This document shows, in pieces, positions 1 to 7,237 of a DNA stretch of 64,000 nucleotides; positions within the stretch are counted from its first letter, which is position 1, and every line of letters starts with the position of its first letter. The position numbers and the translations under genes were made by a program. Below the pieces are notes generated by a model. That model had not been told where the DNA came from. It saw only the letters and a list, made by a program, of their open reading frames with translations, and ran no database searches. The DNA comes from JAJPKK01 sp963747835 (GTDB lineage Bacteria > Pseudomonadota > Alphaproteobacteria > Rhizobiales > Xanthobacteraceae): assembly GCA_963747835.1 (NCBI GenBank), contig CAVVGO010000006.1, positions 372,001-436,000 on the forward strand. The letters are read 5' to 3'.

Positions 1-279
1 TTCGCCCGGTGACCATTTTGCCTCGCCAAATGAGCCGTGGTGAAGCGTTCCTATCGGCGGGGTGAGGTGGACCAGCTTGATGCCAAGAGGTCCATTCTGC
101 GCAAAGCCGAGGCGCGCGCCGTTGAGCTCCGATAGCTTCGCCGGGTTCATCAGGTTCGCACGATGACAACCCGTGCAGCCGAAGCTTCCAAATTCCCATA
201 GTGGGTCCGTCCGCATCTCGTTCGGATCACCGAGCCGTGGTCGGCGAAGCATCACGAGAATCACCCGCGCTTCATCCAT
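1..279 (-). CDS. Partial protein with a CxxCH motif, third gene of the Nmad-like operon
   Basis: An open frame runs from an ATG at 277-279 off the left window edge, giving 93 codons without a stop. The start overlaps the stop of the upstream Nmad3-like gene by 8 bases, so the two are probably translationally coupled. The visible protein contains WEFGSFGCTGCH, a Cys-x2-Cys-His cluster that could bind metal, around residues 29-40. I do not recognise a named family with certainty. Proteins of this look occur next to Nmad3 genes, so a role as partner in the same nucleotide-modification or defence module is inferred from context only. The C-terminus lies outside the window. Confidence 0.6.
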   Translation of the reverse strand, partial: MDEARVILVMLRRPRLGDPNEMRTDPLWEFGSFGCTGCHRANLMNPAKLSELNGARLGFAQNGPLGIKLVHLTPPIGTLHHGSFGEAKWSPGE

Positions 280-1030
280 GATTAGCGCCTTCGCGGATTG
301 CCGCCTTCATATTTTCCAGCCACGCAACGGCATCCGGTGTCTTGGAAATGTCAGAGACGAACTCTTGGCCGCGACCGACGACGGTCAAAGTTGTGTCGCC
401 GAACCATCTTTCGACCCGCCCATGATAGGTCAAACCTGCGGCACGAAGCCAATAGGGCACCTGCCATCGACTAACCTGCTCGCCAGGAATTGAGAGGCGT
501 AGGCATGAGGGCGCGGTAGTGGCTGCGCAACCGCGTCCGATATAGATCGTGTTGTTCGGGTTCCATTCTCCGATGGTGTGCGGGTGCCTTGTCGAGAAGC
601 CGCTCGGCTGATCGCTTGCGCCCGGTTCGGCTCCAAGTGTGTTCACGCTCTGCACTTCGAGGTACCCGAAGATGCGATGATGACGATCGCGTCCTTCCTC
701 ATCGGCAAAGAGTCCAAAGAACAAGAACATATCGCCTGCCGTTACGCCGTTCCTGTCAAGGTGGCCTTGAGCGGCGCCGGTCTGACCCAACGCACAGTAC
801 CCGGCCTCAAACATGGGGTCATGATGACAGAAAGACATCTGGGTCAGCCTGCCTCTCGTTACATGCTCGACGATATCACCGAGCCCGAGATCGCCGTACG
901 TCGTAACCGAGCGCCTCGGCGTGGGGATAGGCAGACTGGTCGGCCTGCCGTCGATGATCGGTGACGGAAAGCCTCCGGAGCCACTATCAAATCCCTTTCG
1001 GCTGAACACAATCCTCATTAGGTCGGCCAA
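272..1030 (-). CDS. Nmad3-like nucleotide modification associated protein
   Basis: This 252-residue protein has near its N-terminus IVFSRKGFDSGSGGFPSPI followed by a SLPIP segment, which matches my memory of the Nmad3 family (nucleotide modification associated domain 3). Nmad domains were defined computationally as components of phage and bacterial systems that modify DNA bases; the chemistry of Nmad3 is not established. The gene is the middle member of a minus-strand operon. Its ATG overlaps the end of the PD-(D/E)XK-like gene by 13 bases, and its stop overlaps the start of the CxxCH gene by 8. The length is normal for a complete gene. Family assignment rests on motif recall, not a search. 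Confidence 0.6.
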   Translation of the reverse strand: MADLMRIVFSRKGFDSGSGGFPSPIIDGRPTSLPIPTPRRSVTTYGDLGLGDIVEHVTRGRLTQMSFCHHDPMFEAGYCALGQTGAAQGHLDRNGVTAGDMFLFFGLFADEEGRDRHHRIFGYLEVQSVNTLGAEPGASDQPSGFSTRHPHTIGEWNPNNTIYIGRGCAATTAPSCLRLSIPGEQVSRWQVPYWLRAAGLTYHGRVERWFGDTTLTVVGRGQEFVSDISKTPDAVAWLENMKAAIREGANHG

Positions 1031-1491
1031 ATCTTGCGCCCGATGCTCTTGAACTTGCTGACTGCGAGAGCGCCGCGCTCGTTCCTCGCCTTGCTTCCGG
1101 GCGCGGCGATAGCGACCGCGATGGCTTCCCGTTCAGCCTGCCAGATTCCGGTGGCTCGAAACTCCATATCCAAGATGACGAGCAGGACCGAATCCCAAAG
1201 GTGCGTAAGCTTGATAGAGCCGAGCCGCTGCGATTTGCGTAGGCCATCTTCGTTGAAGCACCGCGCCTTGATTTGATAACGATGCCCCGTGGGATCGATA
1301 GCGTCGTAGCCTGCCTCCCTAGCCGCGGACAATTTGAGACCGAGCAGACGCGCGGCCTCGTATTCCCCGATTTCGCCTGTGATCCCAAGGGGCTTACGAG
1401 TCAGCCGATAATAATCGATCGCCACCGCTCGGGCTCGTTCGAGCACGGCGGCGATATGTTCTGGGTCCTGAGTTGGGCCGGTCGAATCCAT
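1018..1491 (-). CDS. Predicted PD-(D/E)XK-like nuclease fold protein (DUF6998-like)
   Basis: This 157-residue protein is the first gene of the leftmost operon. It has an acidic helix GEIGEYEAARLLG (E40, E43, E45), then GYDAIDPTG (D63, D66), then RYQIKAR (Q73, K75). That E...D...Q-x-K order is the pattern of PD-(D/E)XK nuclease folds, with Gln in place of the second acid. The closest family I can suggest is DUF6998. Nuclease activity is inferred, not shown. Coupled to an Nmad3-like gene, it could be the cutting or DNA-recognising half of a modification-dependent defence unit. The start is the first ATG of the frame; no better internal start was seen. Confidence 0.6.
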   Translation of the reverse strand: MDSTGPTQDPEHIAAVLERARAVAIDYYRLTRKPLGITGEIGEYEAARLLGLKLSAAREAGYDAIDPTGHRYQIKARCFNEDGLRKSQRLGSIKLTHLWDSVLLVILDMEFRATGIWQAEREAIAVAIAAPGSKARNERGALAVSKFKSIGRKIWPT

Positions 1492-2161
1492 GACGCCGCA
1501 GCGTAGCAGCGCAATGCCTACAAATCACGCCGCCGTTGTGCGGCTATTCCATCAAGGCTGACGCGCACAGTGGTCGGGCCATTGCCGGCCGCGCTTGATA
1601 GCGATGGCGGTCGGATAGCGCCCAGTGCCGTACACGTTCACTTGCTTCATCGTGTTATCTCACTACACCCAGCGGCGACGATACCATGTCACCTCGTGGC
1701 CCATCGCTTCGTTCAGCACATCATTCGATTTGGGAGCAGGCTGAGGGGAGCGGACATTCAAGCAGCTGGCTAGCAGAGTGCGCAGAGGCGTCGCCGCGTT
1801 TCAAGCCACCGCCGGTCGCACGACTATTGGAAGCCCACAACAGGGCACTGCGTAGAACGCTGCGAGCGCCCCAACTCTCCGATTCTCCTCTCTAGATTGC
1901 GAACTCGCTGAGTCGGGGCAATTGAACACTGCGTTCTCTTCAGACGTCCCATCATACCGTGCCGGGTCGGGCCGGCCAAAGGATGCGCGGTGCCCCCAAT
2001 TTTGCCGAGCGTAAGGAGCGCGCTCGCACGCGCCAGTCATCATCCACGCCCGACAAAATCGGCTCCCCCGCGCCCCGCTCCGCGGCGCTTCCAGCGTCCT
2101 TGACCCGGCCCGACCCGGCACGGTGCGCACGTCCCCGTCTTTCGAACAGAAGGAGGGTACG
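1492..2161. other. 670-bp stretch without a convincing gene
   Basis: Several overlapping frames are open in this GC-rich stretch, but none has a recognisable family or a good ribosome binding site. A 32-codon minus-strand frame at 1552-1650 starts with ATG and could be a remnant. The main structure is the long imperfect palindrome at 1956-2124 described separately. Confidence 0.5.
1956..2124. repeat. Long imperfect palindrome with perfect 20-bp arms
   Basis: The 20 bases at 1956-1975, ACCGTGCCGGGTCGGGCCGG, recur as their exact reverse complement at 2105-2124. Inside, CAATTTTGCCGAGCG near 2000-2014 and CGCCCGACAAAATCG near 2048-2062 are also roughly inverted (12 of 15 bases), so the palindrome extends inward. 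It lies just upstream of the small gene at 2162. It could be a folded RNA leader, a miniature inverted-repeat remnant or a replication or protein-binding site. The sequence alone does not decide. Confidence 0.7.
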
Positions 2162-2326
2162 ATGATCGCGCTTTACGACCACATTCAGGAGCTGCGGGCC
2201 GAGTTGCGGGGCTGCATGAAGCGCCGCGAGCGCGCGGCCGTGCAGGCGGAACTGGCGGCAGCCATCGCCGCGCAGGCGGAACGCGATCGCGCCGCCGAGG
2301 CGCTTCGCCCGAACGCAGGGAGGTGA
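2162..2326 (+). CDS. Small charged helical protein, unknown function
   Basis: This 54-residue protein starts at an ATG preceded by GAAGGAGGG, a strong ribosome binding site. It is almost entirely Glu/Arg/Ala-rich and predicted helical (HIQELRAELRGCMKRRERA and onward), without a signal peptide or membrane segment. Its stop lies 2 bases before the start of the DUF4326 gene, whose ribosome binding site falls inside its last codons. The two are therefore likely an operon. No family is recognised; such short helical proteins are common among ICE accessory genes. Confidence 0.6.
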   Translation: MIALYDHIQELRAELRGCMKRRERAAVQAELAAAIAAQAERDRAAEALRPNAGR

Positions 2327-2328
2327 TC

Positions 2329-2595
2329 ATGTGCAAGGTCATGAACGCCAAACAAGTCGGCAAGCGCGCGACGGCGGATCGCGTCTATGTTGGTCGGCCG
2401 AGCAAGTGGGGAAATCCTTTCGTGATCGGACGTGACGGCCCGCGCGACGACGTGATCGCGAAATACCGCGCGTGGATCGTGCGGCAGCCGGAGCTGTTGG
2501 CGGCGCTGCATGAGCTGCGTGGCAAGGACCTCGTGTGCTGGTGTGCCCCCGAGCGCTGCCACGCGGAGGTGCTCATCGAGTTCGCGAACCGCTGA
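2329..2595 (+). CDS. DUF4326 family protein
   Basis: This 88-residue protein carries the DUF4326 hallmarks VYVGRPSKWGNPF near residues 16-28 and LVCWCAPERCHAEVLIE near the C-terminus, with a Cys/His-rich C-x-C...C-H pattern that could bind metal. The start at 2329 is chosen over the GTG at 2323 because AGGGAGGTGATC sits directly upstream of it. DUF4326 proteins are frequent in phages and integrative elements; their function is unknown. It follows the small helical gene at 2162 with almost no gap. Confidence 0.85.
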   Translation: MCKVMNAKQVGKRATADRVYVGRPSKWGNPFVIGRDGPRDDVIAKYRAWIVRQPELLAALHELRGKDLVCWCAPERCHAEVLIEFANR

Positions 2596-2735
2596 CATCC
2601 GGCTGCATGGCTGAGCCGAGACGCGGCCGTGACCGCTCAGCGGTCCCGCCCTCGTCGCAGTCCTTGTGTGCCTCTCGGCGCGACAATCACATTCGAGCGC
2701 CCCGCCGTTGGGCGGGTTGCCCTCATCTGCCGGCT

Positions 2736-3009
2736 CAGGCGCTATTGCGGCGAGACCAGATGAAGACACAGCCGTCCCCTCGCACCGTCCGCGCGGTCGA
2801 GATATGCCGGTGTACAAATTCGTCGTGGCCAACCAAGTCTTCGCGCACTGCCCGATCCGCTTCACTGCCGCGCAGAGTTCGGTCGCGCCGGCGAGGATGC
2901 GGAAGGAGCCTGTCGTTTTCGGCCGCCGTTTTGCCGCCGTTGATACGAACGCGCACTTGATTCCGCGCCGTGCAGTCTCACCCTCTTGTCAGAAGGTCCC
3001 GATGCTCAT
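2736..3009 (-). pseudogene. Decayed inverted copy of the DUF736 gene
   Basis: On the minus strand an ATG at 3009 reads MSIGTF and then a TGA. The following bases still encode DUF736 pieces in shifting frames: GSFRILAGATELCAAVKRIG in the middle and FIWSRRNSA at the end, where the intact copy has FRIFAGTTEFGAAWKK and LIWSRRNSD. At least one nonsense codon and two frameshifts are needed to join them. Upstream and downstream flanks also resemble those of the intact gene at 3285, including a degenerate copy of its hairpin at about 2696-2715. It is one arm of an old inverted duplication. Confidence 0.8.
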
Positions 3010-3284
3010 CAAGTCTCTCTCGGTCTGTCCGCGGGGGCACCATAGCTGCCTCGGATGGGCTGATCTGGCCGAGGGTCGGCTGTGCCTCGATCACCTTCCC
3101 GCAATGGCGGTCCGTCGACTTTCTTCCCCTGCGTTGGCACGCATTCCTCGCGAGCCAAGAAAGTCTCCGGCCCGCCATCCTCCGCTGACGCTGCAGCCAA
3201 GCGGTGCGGGTTGATCGCCCCTCAGCCTGTTGATCGCCATCGAGGCCGCGATGGTGCGGCCCGAGTTCAGACAAGGAGACTATC

Positions 3285-3593
3285 ATGGCGACCATCGGCA
3301 CCTTCACCAAGAACGGCGAAGACTTCACCGGCACGGTCAAGACGCTTGCGCTCAACGTCAAGGCCAAGATCGCGCGGGCCGAGAAGGAGAACGACAAGGC
3401 TCCCGATTTCCGCATCTTCGCCGGCACGACCGAGTTCGGCGCGGCCTGGAAGAAGACCTCGGGCGCAGGCCGCGAATACCTCTCGGTCAAGCTCGACGAT
3501 CCGAGCTTCCCGGCGCCGATCTTCGCCTCGCTGGTCTCGGTCGAGGGCGGGGACGGCTACGCCCTCATCTGGTCCCGCCGCAACAGCGACTGA
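3285..3593 (+). CDS. DUF736 family protein
   Basis: This 102-residue protein begins MATIGTFTKNGEDFTGTVKTL and ends GDGYALIWSRRNSD, which is diagnostic of DUF736. DUF736 genes mark rlxS/traG/trb-type ICEs and related plasmids in proteobacteria; the molecular role is unknown. AGGAG lies 6 bases upstream of the ATG. The gene is followed by a strong hairpin at 3608-3634 and faces the XRE regulator gene, which converges on it. A decayed inverted copy lies upstream at 2736-3009. Confidence 0.93.
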   Translation: MATIGTFTKNGEDFTGTVKTLALNVKAKIARAEKENDKAPDFRIFAGTTEFGAAWKKTSGAGREYLSVKLDDPSFPAPIFASLVSVEGGDGYALIWSRRNSD

Positions 3594-3607
3594 GCCGGTG
3601 TGACGGC

Positions 3608-3634
3608 AGCGCCCCGCCCATTGGGCGGGGCGCT
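3608..3634. terminator. Strong hairpin between convergent genes
   Basis: AGCGCCCCGCCC and GGGCGGGGCGCT form a perfect 12-bp stem with a 3-base loop between the DUF736 gene and the convergent XRE gene. No T tract follows, so it may act as a bidirectional or Rho-assisted terminator. A degenerate copy lies near 2696-2715 beside the decayed DUF736 gene. Confidence 0.65.
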
Positions 3635-3647
3635 CGCGCGTTCAGAT

Positions 3648-3941
3648 TCATCTGCCCTTATCACCGGGATCGCGGCCTTGCGTCTTGCCGGATTTCCGCT
3701 TCGACAGCTTTGCGGCTTCGCGCAGCGCCTCATCGTCGGGCGTCACCAGCTCGACATGGCTCACCCCGAGCGCGCTCGCGAGATTGTATAAGGTGACGAC
3801 GGTCGGATTGCGCAGGCCTCGCTCAAGATCGCTGACATATTGCTGGGTGACGCCGGAAACCTCGGCGAACCGCTCTTGGGTGAAGCCCTTCGCCTGCCGC
3901 AATCTTGCAAAGTTTCGGCCCACCAGCCTGCGCATGTCCAT
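3648..3941 (-). CDS. XRE-family helix-turn-helix regulator
   Basis: This 97-residue protein has a Cro/CI-type helix-turn-helix: GRNFARLRQAKGFTQERFAE, then SGVTQQYVSDLERGLRNPT, covering about residues 8-55. The lysine-rich C-terminus is short. In related ICEs a small XRE repressor at this position controls accessory or excision genes; that role is inferred here. The gene converges on DUF736 and diverges from the DUF2285-type genes. An A+T-rich dyad upstream at 3967-3999 could be its operator. Confidence 0.85.
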   Translation of the reverse strand: MDMRRLVGRNFARLRQAKGFTQERFAEVSGVTQQYVSDLERGLRNPTVVTLYNLASALGVSHVELVTPDDEALREAAKLSKRKSGKTQGRDPGDKGR

Positions 3942-3966
3942 GCCGGCAAGCTGGACGGGTACACAC

Positions 3967-3999
3967 CATCAAGTTTATCCCTTATAATGTGTATTGATG
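3967..3999. promoter_or_regulatory. Possible operator/promoter in the XRE divergent region
   Basis: CATCAA at 3967-3972 and TTGATG at 3994-3999 are inverted around an A+T-rich core containing TTATAATG, a -10-like element. The site lies 26 bases upstream of the XRE start. The arms are only 6 bp, so this is a weak candidate for autoregulation. Confidence 0.3.
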
Positions 4000-4134
4000 A
4001 CCGGTGGAAAACCTCGGTCGGGGTGATCCCCGACCATGACCATTGTGTCGTATCATAGATGAGCAACGATCAATTCTGTTCGACGCAACTTTGGCGGCGC
4101 CAAGGCAGGTCTCGAATGGGAGGCAAAGGCGGAG

Positions 4135-4419
4135 ATGATGAAGCCCCAGCCGTCGCTCGATCCGCCCGCGGCCGACCAGGCCCCGGATGCTGACGTTCTG
4201 ACCGGTTACGATCGGGAGCACCTCGTCACTTATCTTCGGCTCCTGGATGCCGAGGCCGAGGGCGCGGATTGGACCGAGGTGGCGCGGATCGTTTTGCATG
4301 TTGACCCATCGCGCGAGCCGGAACGCGCGCGCCGCTCATGGGAGAGCCACTTGGCTCGTGCCAAATGGATGACCGAGCACGGCTATCAACATCTCCTTCG
4401 GGGCGGCGCGCCTCACTGA
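4135..4419 (+). CDS. Short DUF2285-type ICE protein
   Basis: This 94-residue protein has the conserved core LTGYDREHLVTYLRLLDAEA, then GADWTEVARIVL, then the end RRSWESHLARAKWMTEHGYQHLL. I recognise it as the short protein that sits beside the DUF6499/DUF2285 gene in rlxS/trb ICEs and is often annotated DUF2285. It probably binds DNA or protein, but the function is unknown. GGGAGG lies upstream of tandem ATG codons; the first is used. The next gene of the same family group follows at 4679. Confidence 0.75.
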   Translation: MMKPQPSLDPPAADQAPDADVLTGYDREHLVTYLRLLDAEAEGADWTEVARIVLHVDPSREPERARRSWESHLARAKWMTEHGYQHLLRGGAPH

Positions 4420-4678
4420 ATTCCAGAATTGCTTGAATGCACAATCCCGGATCGCAGTTCTTACCGGTTGGCGTTGTGCGCATTTTAAGATTTCCAGCAA
4501 TCCGGAATTCCCGCGCCTGCAATGTCTGCAGAACCCCGGACCGACCGCATGGCTGCTATTCGCGGTTCGCCGTCACGTGACGCCGTGCTTACGCTCCGGC
4601 GGCTTCATTGCGCCGCATTTGCCCGTCAGTTTTTTCTAGCTGGGCGATATCTGTCCGTTCAAATTGTGGAGACCAAAG

Positions 4679-5462
4679 ATGCCGTCGATACCCGACTGGC
4701 GGTCTACGGCCGTCTATGCGTATGTGAACGAACTAGATCCGGCGCAGCTTGCATGGGAGTTCTTACGGCGCAATCCCGCGTACGAGCGTGATTACCGCAC
4801 GGCCGTTCGCCGGATAGCAAGTGGACACACCGACGCATTCGCATCGCGCTGGGGCTTAAGGTTTCCTTTTCGACCCACAGCTTCAGGCGGACGTCACTCC
4901 GCTGGTTTGGCTTCCGCATCTTGATCCCTGCGTCGTTCTCCTCACGCCGGCGCCGAGGGGGTTCACCGCTGCCCGCAACATCGGCGTCATAACGCCGGTA
5001 TTTCGGCGCCGTGCAAGCGATGGCGAATATTGGATCGTTGAAAGCGCCGAAGGTCGCTTGTCAGTATTGCTTCTCGACGATACGACCGTGGCAGCGCCGG
5101 TTGCCGCGGTCATTCCGTTCGACGACACATTTGCCGCACGTGCCGATGCAACGCTCCGCCTGTGGCGGGTCGTAACCGGCCAACCTCAAGGCCGTGCGCT
5201 CGACCGACTGACCCAGCCTCAACGCCATCGGTTTGTGCTCACGCTTCGCGCGCTCGATGCTCATTTGGCCGGCGAGACATATCGCGGCATCGCGCAAGCT
5301 CTATTCGGCCGTGTCCGCATCCCACCAGGGCCGGGCTGGAAAACGCATGACCTGCGCGACCGGACAATTCGTTTGGTGCGCACCGGAGTGACGCTGATGC
5401 GGGGCGGCTATTTGAAGCTGCTGCGCCACGCGCGCCGTATGCGGCGGAGGCCTGGTCGCTAG
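4679..5462 (+). pseudogene. DUF6499-DUF2285 regulator, split by a frameshift
   Basis: The N-terminal part from ATG 4679 (GTGGAGA upstream) reads PDWRSTAVYAYVNELDPAQL, LAWEFLRRNPAYERDY and WGLRFPF, the DUF6499 'transcriptional regulator-like' domain. Near 4870, at the CCTTTTCGACCC stretch, the family sequence moves to another frame (DPQLQADVTPLVWLP) and runs to 5462 through a DUF2285/RovC-type DNA-binding domain containing QRHRFVLTLRALDAHLAG. Joined, this would be a normal 260-residue ICE regulator. As written, only separate halves can be translated. Either the gene is broken or one base is miscalled. Confidence 0.8.
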
Positions 5463-5582
5463 GGGTGGCGAAACCGCTCGCCCCAATCTTCGCCATCCCC
5501 CAAGCGTGATTTCTTCGCCATCGTGGCCTTCGACCAGCCGCCGCTAACCGGCAGCGCGTCGAAAGACTACGGAGGTTCTATC

Positions 5583-5867
5583 ATGCCTGACCCGCTCGCC
5601 GGCTTACCGCCGCGCTTTCTGCGCACGCCTGAGGCCGCACGGTTTCTTGGTCTGTCGGGCCGCACCCTCGAGAAGCATCGGACATACGGCACCGGCCCGA
5701 CATACCGCAAGATCGGCGGTCGCGTCGTCTATGCGCTCGACGATCTGAAAGCCTGGGCCGATCTCGGCGCCAAGAGTTCGACCTCCGACCCTGGCGTCGG
5801 AACGGTCCTCCCGGCCAAACGCGTGGTCGCGCCCATAAAGCTCGCCCCTCATTCCTACCGCCGCTGA
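5583..5867 (+). CDS. AlpA/MerR-like helix-turn-helix protein
   Basis: This 94-residue protein reads FLRTPEAARFLGLSGRTLEKHRTYGTGP then YRKIGGRVVYALDDLKAWAD, the pattern of excisionase-like winged helix-turn-helix proteins (helix_turn_helix_17). TACGGAGG lies 7 bases upstream of the ATG. In related elements such genes precede repA and parA and may act as excisionase or directionality factor or regulate the transfer genes. Here it is followed directly by a 37-codon frame and DUF2840. The C-terminal tail is basic and disordered. Confidence 0.85.
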   Translation: MPDPLAGLPPRFLRTPEAARFLGLSGRTLEKHRTYGTGPTYRKIGGRVVYALDDLKAWADLGAKSSTSDPGVGTVLPAKRVVAPIKLAPHSYRR

Positions 5868-5890
5868 CGGCTTGGATCCGGGATCGACCC

Positions 5891-6004
5891 ATGCCGGACA
5901 CTCGCATCAACGTCGCGGTCTTCCAGCGCGTCATCGCCATCGCCGAGTTGTTGAGCGACTGCGCCTTCGGCGGGTTTCCCGACGGTGTCGGAGGGCTCGC
6001 ATGA
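5891..6004 (+). CDS. 37-codon frame, possible 3' remnant of parA
   Basis: An ATG at 5891 opens a short frame whose TGA overlaps the DUF2840 start by 4 bases (ATGA), suggesting translational coupling. The peptide includes VFQRVIAIAELLSDCA, which faintly resembles the C-terminal helix of ParA ATPases (the QRV-AFAE pattern). Related ICEs often carry repA and parA between the AlpA-like gene and DUF2840. Both are absent here, so this may be the scar of their deletion. It could equally be a chance frame. Confidence 0.3.
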   Translation: MPDTRINVAVFQRVIAIAELLSDCAFGGFPDGVGGLA

Positions 6005-6465
6005 GCGAACTCACGCATGTCGAGCTCGTGTGGGTGAAGGGGCGCATCGAGAACCGCATCCGCTTCGGCCGAATTGCGGAACAGCGCATGATCAACCGTC
6101 AGCGGCGCGTCGTCTCGTTCGCGGCGGGCAGCATCTTCGCCTTCGCCCGCTGGACGTCGAACGACTATGGAACCGTCGTGTCGCGCATCGACATCCTGCG
6201 CGCGGTTGAACCAGGCGACCGCTACTCAACCGTGCCCTATGTGCAGCCGGGCGGCGAGATTCTGCTGCGCATGTCCGGATGGCCGAAAGTCGAGAAGGTG
6301 CTTCAGGCCATCGATGCCATCGAAGCGCTCAGCATCCATCCGGCCGATGCCGCGCCGGACCATTGGCGCCACATCCACAATCGCCTGTCCGTCGGCGAGC
6401 AGCCGAGACCCTACACGCAAAGCCGGCACCAAGCCTGGCTGCATCGAAGGAGATTCACCTCATGA
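6001..6465 (+). CDS. DUF2840 family ICE protein
   Basis: This 154-residue protein has the DUF2840 core VELVWVKGRIENRIRFG, then RRVVSFAAGSIFAFARW, then the PGDRYSTVPYVQPGGEILLR segment. DUF2840 is a marker of the mobilisation block of rlxS-type ICEs, always next to the traF peptidase gene; its function is unknown. The stop overlaps the traF start by 4 bases. The start ATG at 6001 overlaps the preceding short frame. Confidence 0.93.
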   Translation: MSELTHVELVWVKGRIENRIRFGRIAEQRMINRQRRVVSFAAGSIFAFARWTSNDYGTVVSRIDILRAVEPGDRYSTVPYVQPGGEILLRMSGWPKVEKVLQAIDAIEALSIHPADAAPDHWRHIHNRLSVGEQPRPYTQSRHQAWLHRRRFTS

Positions 6466-6977
6466 TGGACCGTCCCGGGACCCTCCTCGCCATGGTGGCC
6501 GCCGTTGCCCTCATCGGGAGCACCATGGGCCCAAGAGCAGCGCCGCGTTTCGTATGGAATGTGTCCGAAAGCGTTCCGACCGGGCTCTATCACGTGCAGC
6601 CGGCGCGCCACCTCATCGTCACCACGCTTGTAGTCGCGTACCCGCCCGAGCCCCTCGCTACCCTCCTCGCCGACGCCGGTTACCTCCCGCACGGCGTGCC
6701 GCTGATCAAACGCATTCTCGCGCTGACCGGACAGACCGTCTGTCGCACCGGCCTCACCATCACAGTCGATGGAATCGACATGGGCGCGGCACGCGAGCAG
6801 GACCACCGCGGGCGGTCGCTTCCCGCCTGGCAAGGTTGCCGCACCGTCGCAAACGACGAGGGCTTCCTCATGAACTGGGACGAACCGGCATCGCTCGATG
6901 GCCGCTACTTCGGACCGATCCCTTTGACCGCCATTGTCGGGCGCGCCGAACCACTCTGGACCTTCGAGGAGGACTGA
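6462..6977 (+). CDS. traF: TraF-type S26 signal peptidase for conjugation
   Basis: This 171-residue protein has an N-terminal membrane segment (about residues 7-22), then NVSESVPTGLY with the catalytic Ser37, then PLIKRILALTGQ with the general-base Lys83. This is the Ser/Lys dyad of S26 peptidases. TraF peptidases process and cyclise or mature the pilin, here presumably TrbC, in the periplasm. The gene overlaps DUF2840 by 4 bases. Length and motifs look intact, so it should be active. Confidence 0.92.
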   Translation: MMDRPGTLLAMVAAVALIGSTMGPRAAPRFVWNVSESVPTGLYHVQPARHLIVTTLVVAYPPEPLATLLADAGYLPHGVPLIKRILALTGQTVCRTGLTITVDGIDMGAAREQDHRGRSLPAWQGCRTVANDEGFLMNWDEPASLDGRYFGPIPLTAIVGRAEPLWTFEED

Positions 6978-6979
6978 CC

Positions 6980-7237
6980 ATGCCGTCGCGCTGGACTCAC
7001 CGACGAATTCTTCTGTTCGGCCAGGAACCGCACCGTTCCTTCCTCCCGGCCAGATTCCGAGCCGCCGTCGGGTGCTGCGGCCTCCAAGAACTTGCTCCCG
7101 GGCCGGACCGAGGAGACGATCAAACCGTCGCGCGCGCATGCCCTGCGATGCAGCCCCACAGATTCGGCGACCCTATCTCGGTCGTCGAGCCCGATCCCTT
7201 TTCTTGCCGGTGGAGTAATCAGTCGTGGACCTCGTGA
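6980..7237 (+). CDS. Small frame between traF and the transglycosylase gene
   Basis: An ATG preceded by GAGGAGGAC opens an 85-residue frame that overlaps the next gene by 13 bases. The protein is rich in Arg, Pro and Cys and matches no family I know. The excellent ribosome binding site supports translation, but the composition is like that of an unselected frame. It could be a frame-damaged relic or a leader. Confidence 0.3.
   Translation: MPSRWTHRRILLFGQEPHRSFLPARFRAAVGCCGLQELAPGPDRGDDQTVARACPAMQPHRFGDPISVVEPDPFSCRWSNQSWTS

Larger units (their letters stand above)
2696..3634. repeat. Diverged inverted duplication centred near 3141
   Basis: The left arm holds the decayed minus-strand DUF736 copy and the right arm holds the intact plus-strand one. 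Around the centre, GGCGGTCCGTCGACTTTCTT at 3106-3125 matches the reverse complement of 3157-3176 at 17 of 20 positions. Leader sequences upstream of the two ATGs also align, for example the ATGGTGC and AGACAAGG/AGACCGAG stretches. Each arm ends with a GCGCCCCGCC-type hairpin. The duplication is therefore about 0.9 kb overall. Confidence 0.65.

Noticed and set aside
578..964. Plus-strand open frames across the Nmad3-like gene
   Set aside because: They are antisense to a gene with a family signature and have no ribosome binding site or motif of their own.
2185..2865. A 226-codon minus-strand frame over the DUF4326 gene
   Set aside because: Only its start region is meaningful, being part of the decayed DUF736 copy; the rest is antisense to DUF4326.
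6167..7237. A 356-codon plus frame across DUF2840 and traF
   Set aside because: It overlaps two recognised genes in another frame and is Arg/Pro-rich, typical of a GC-rich shadow frame.
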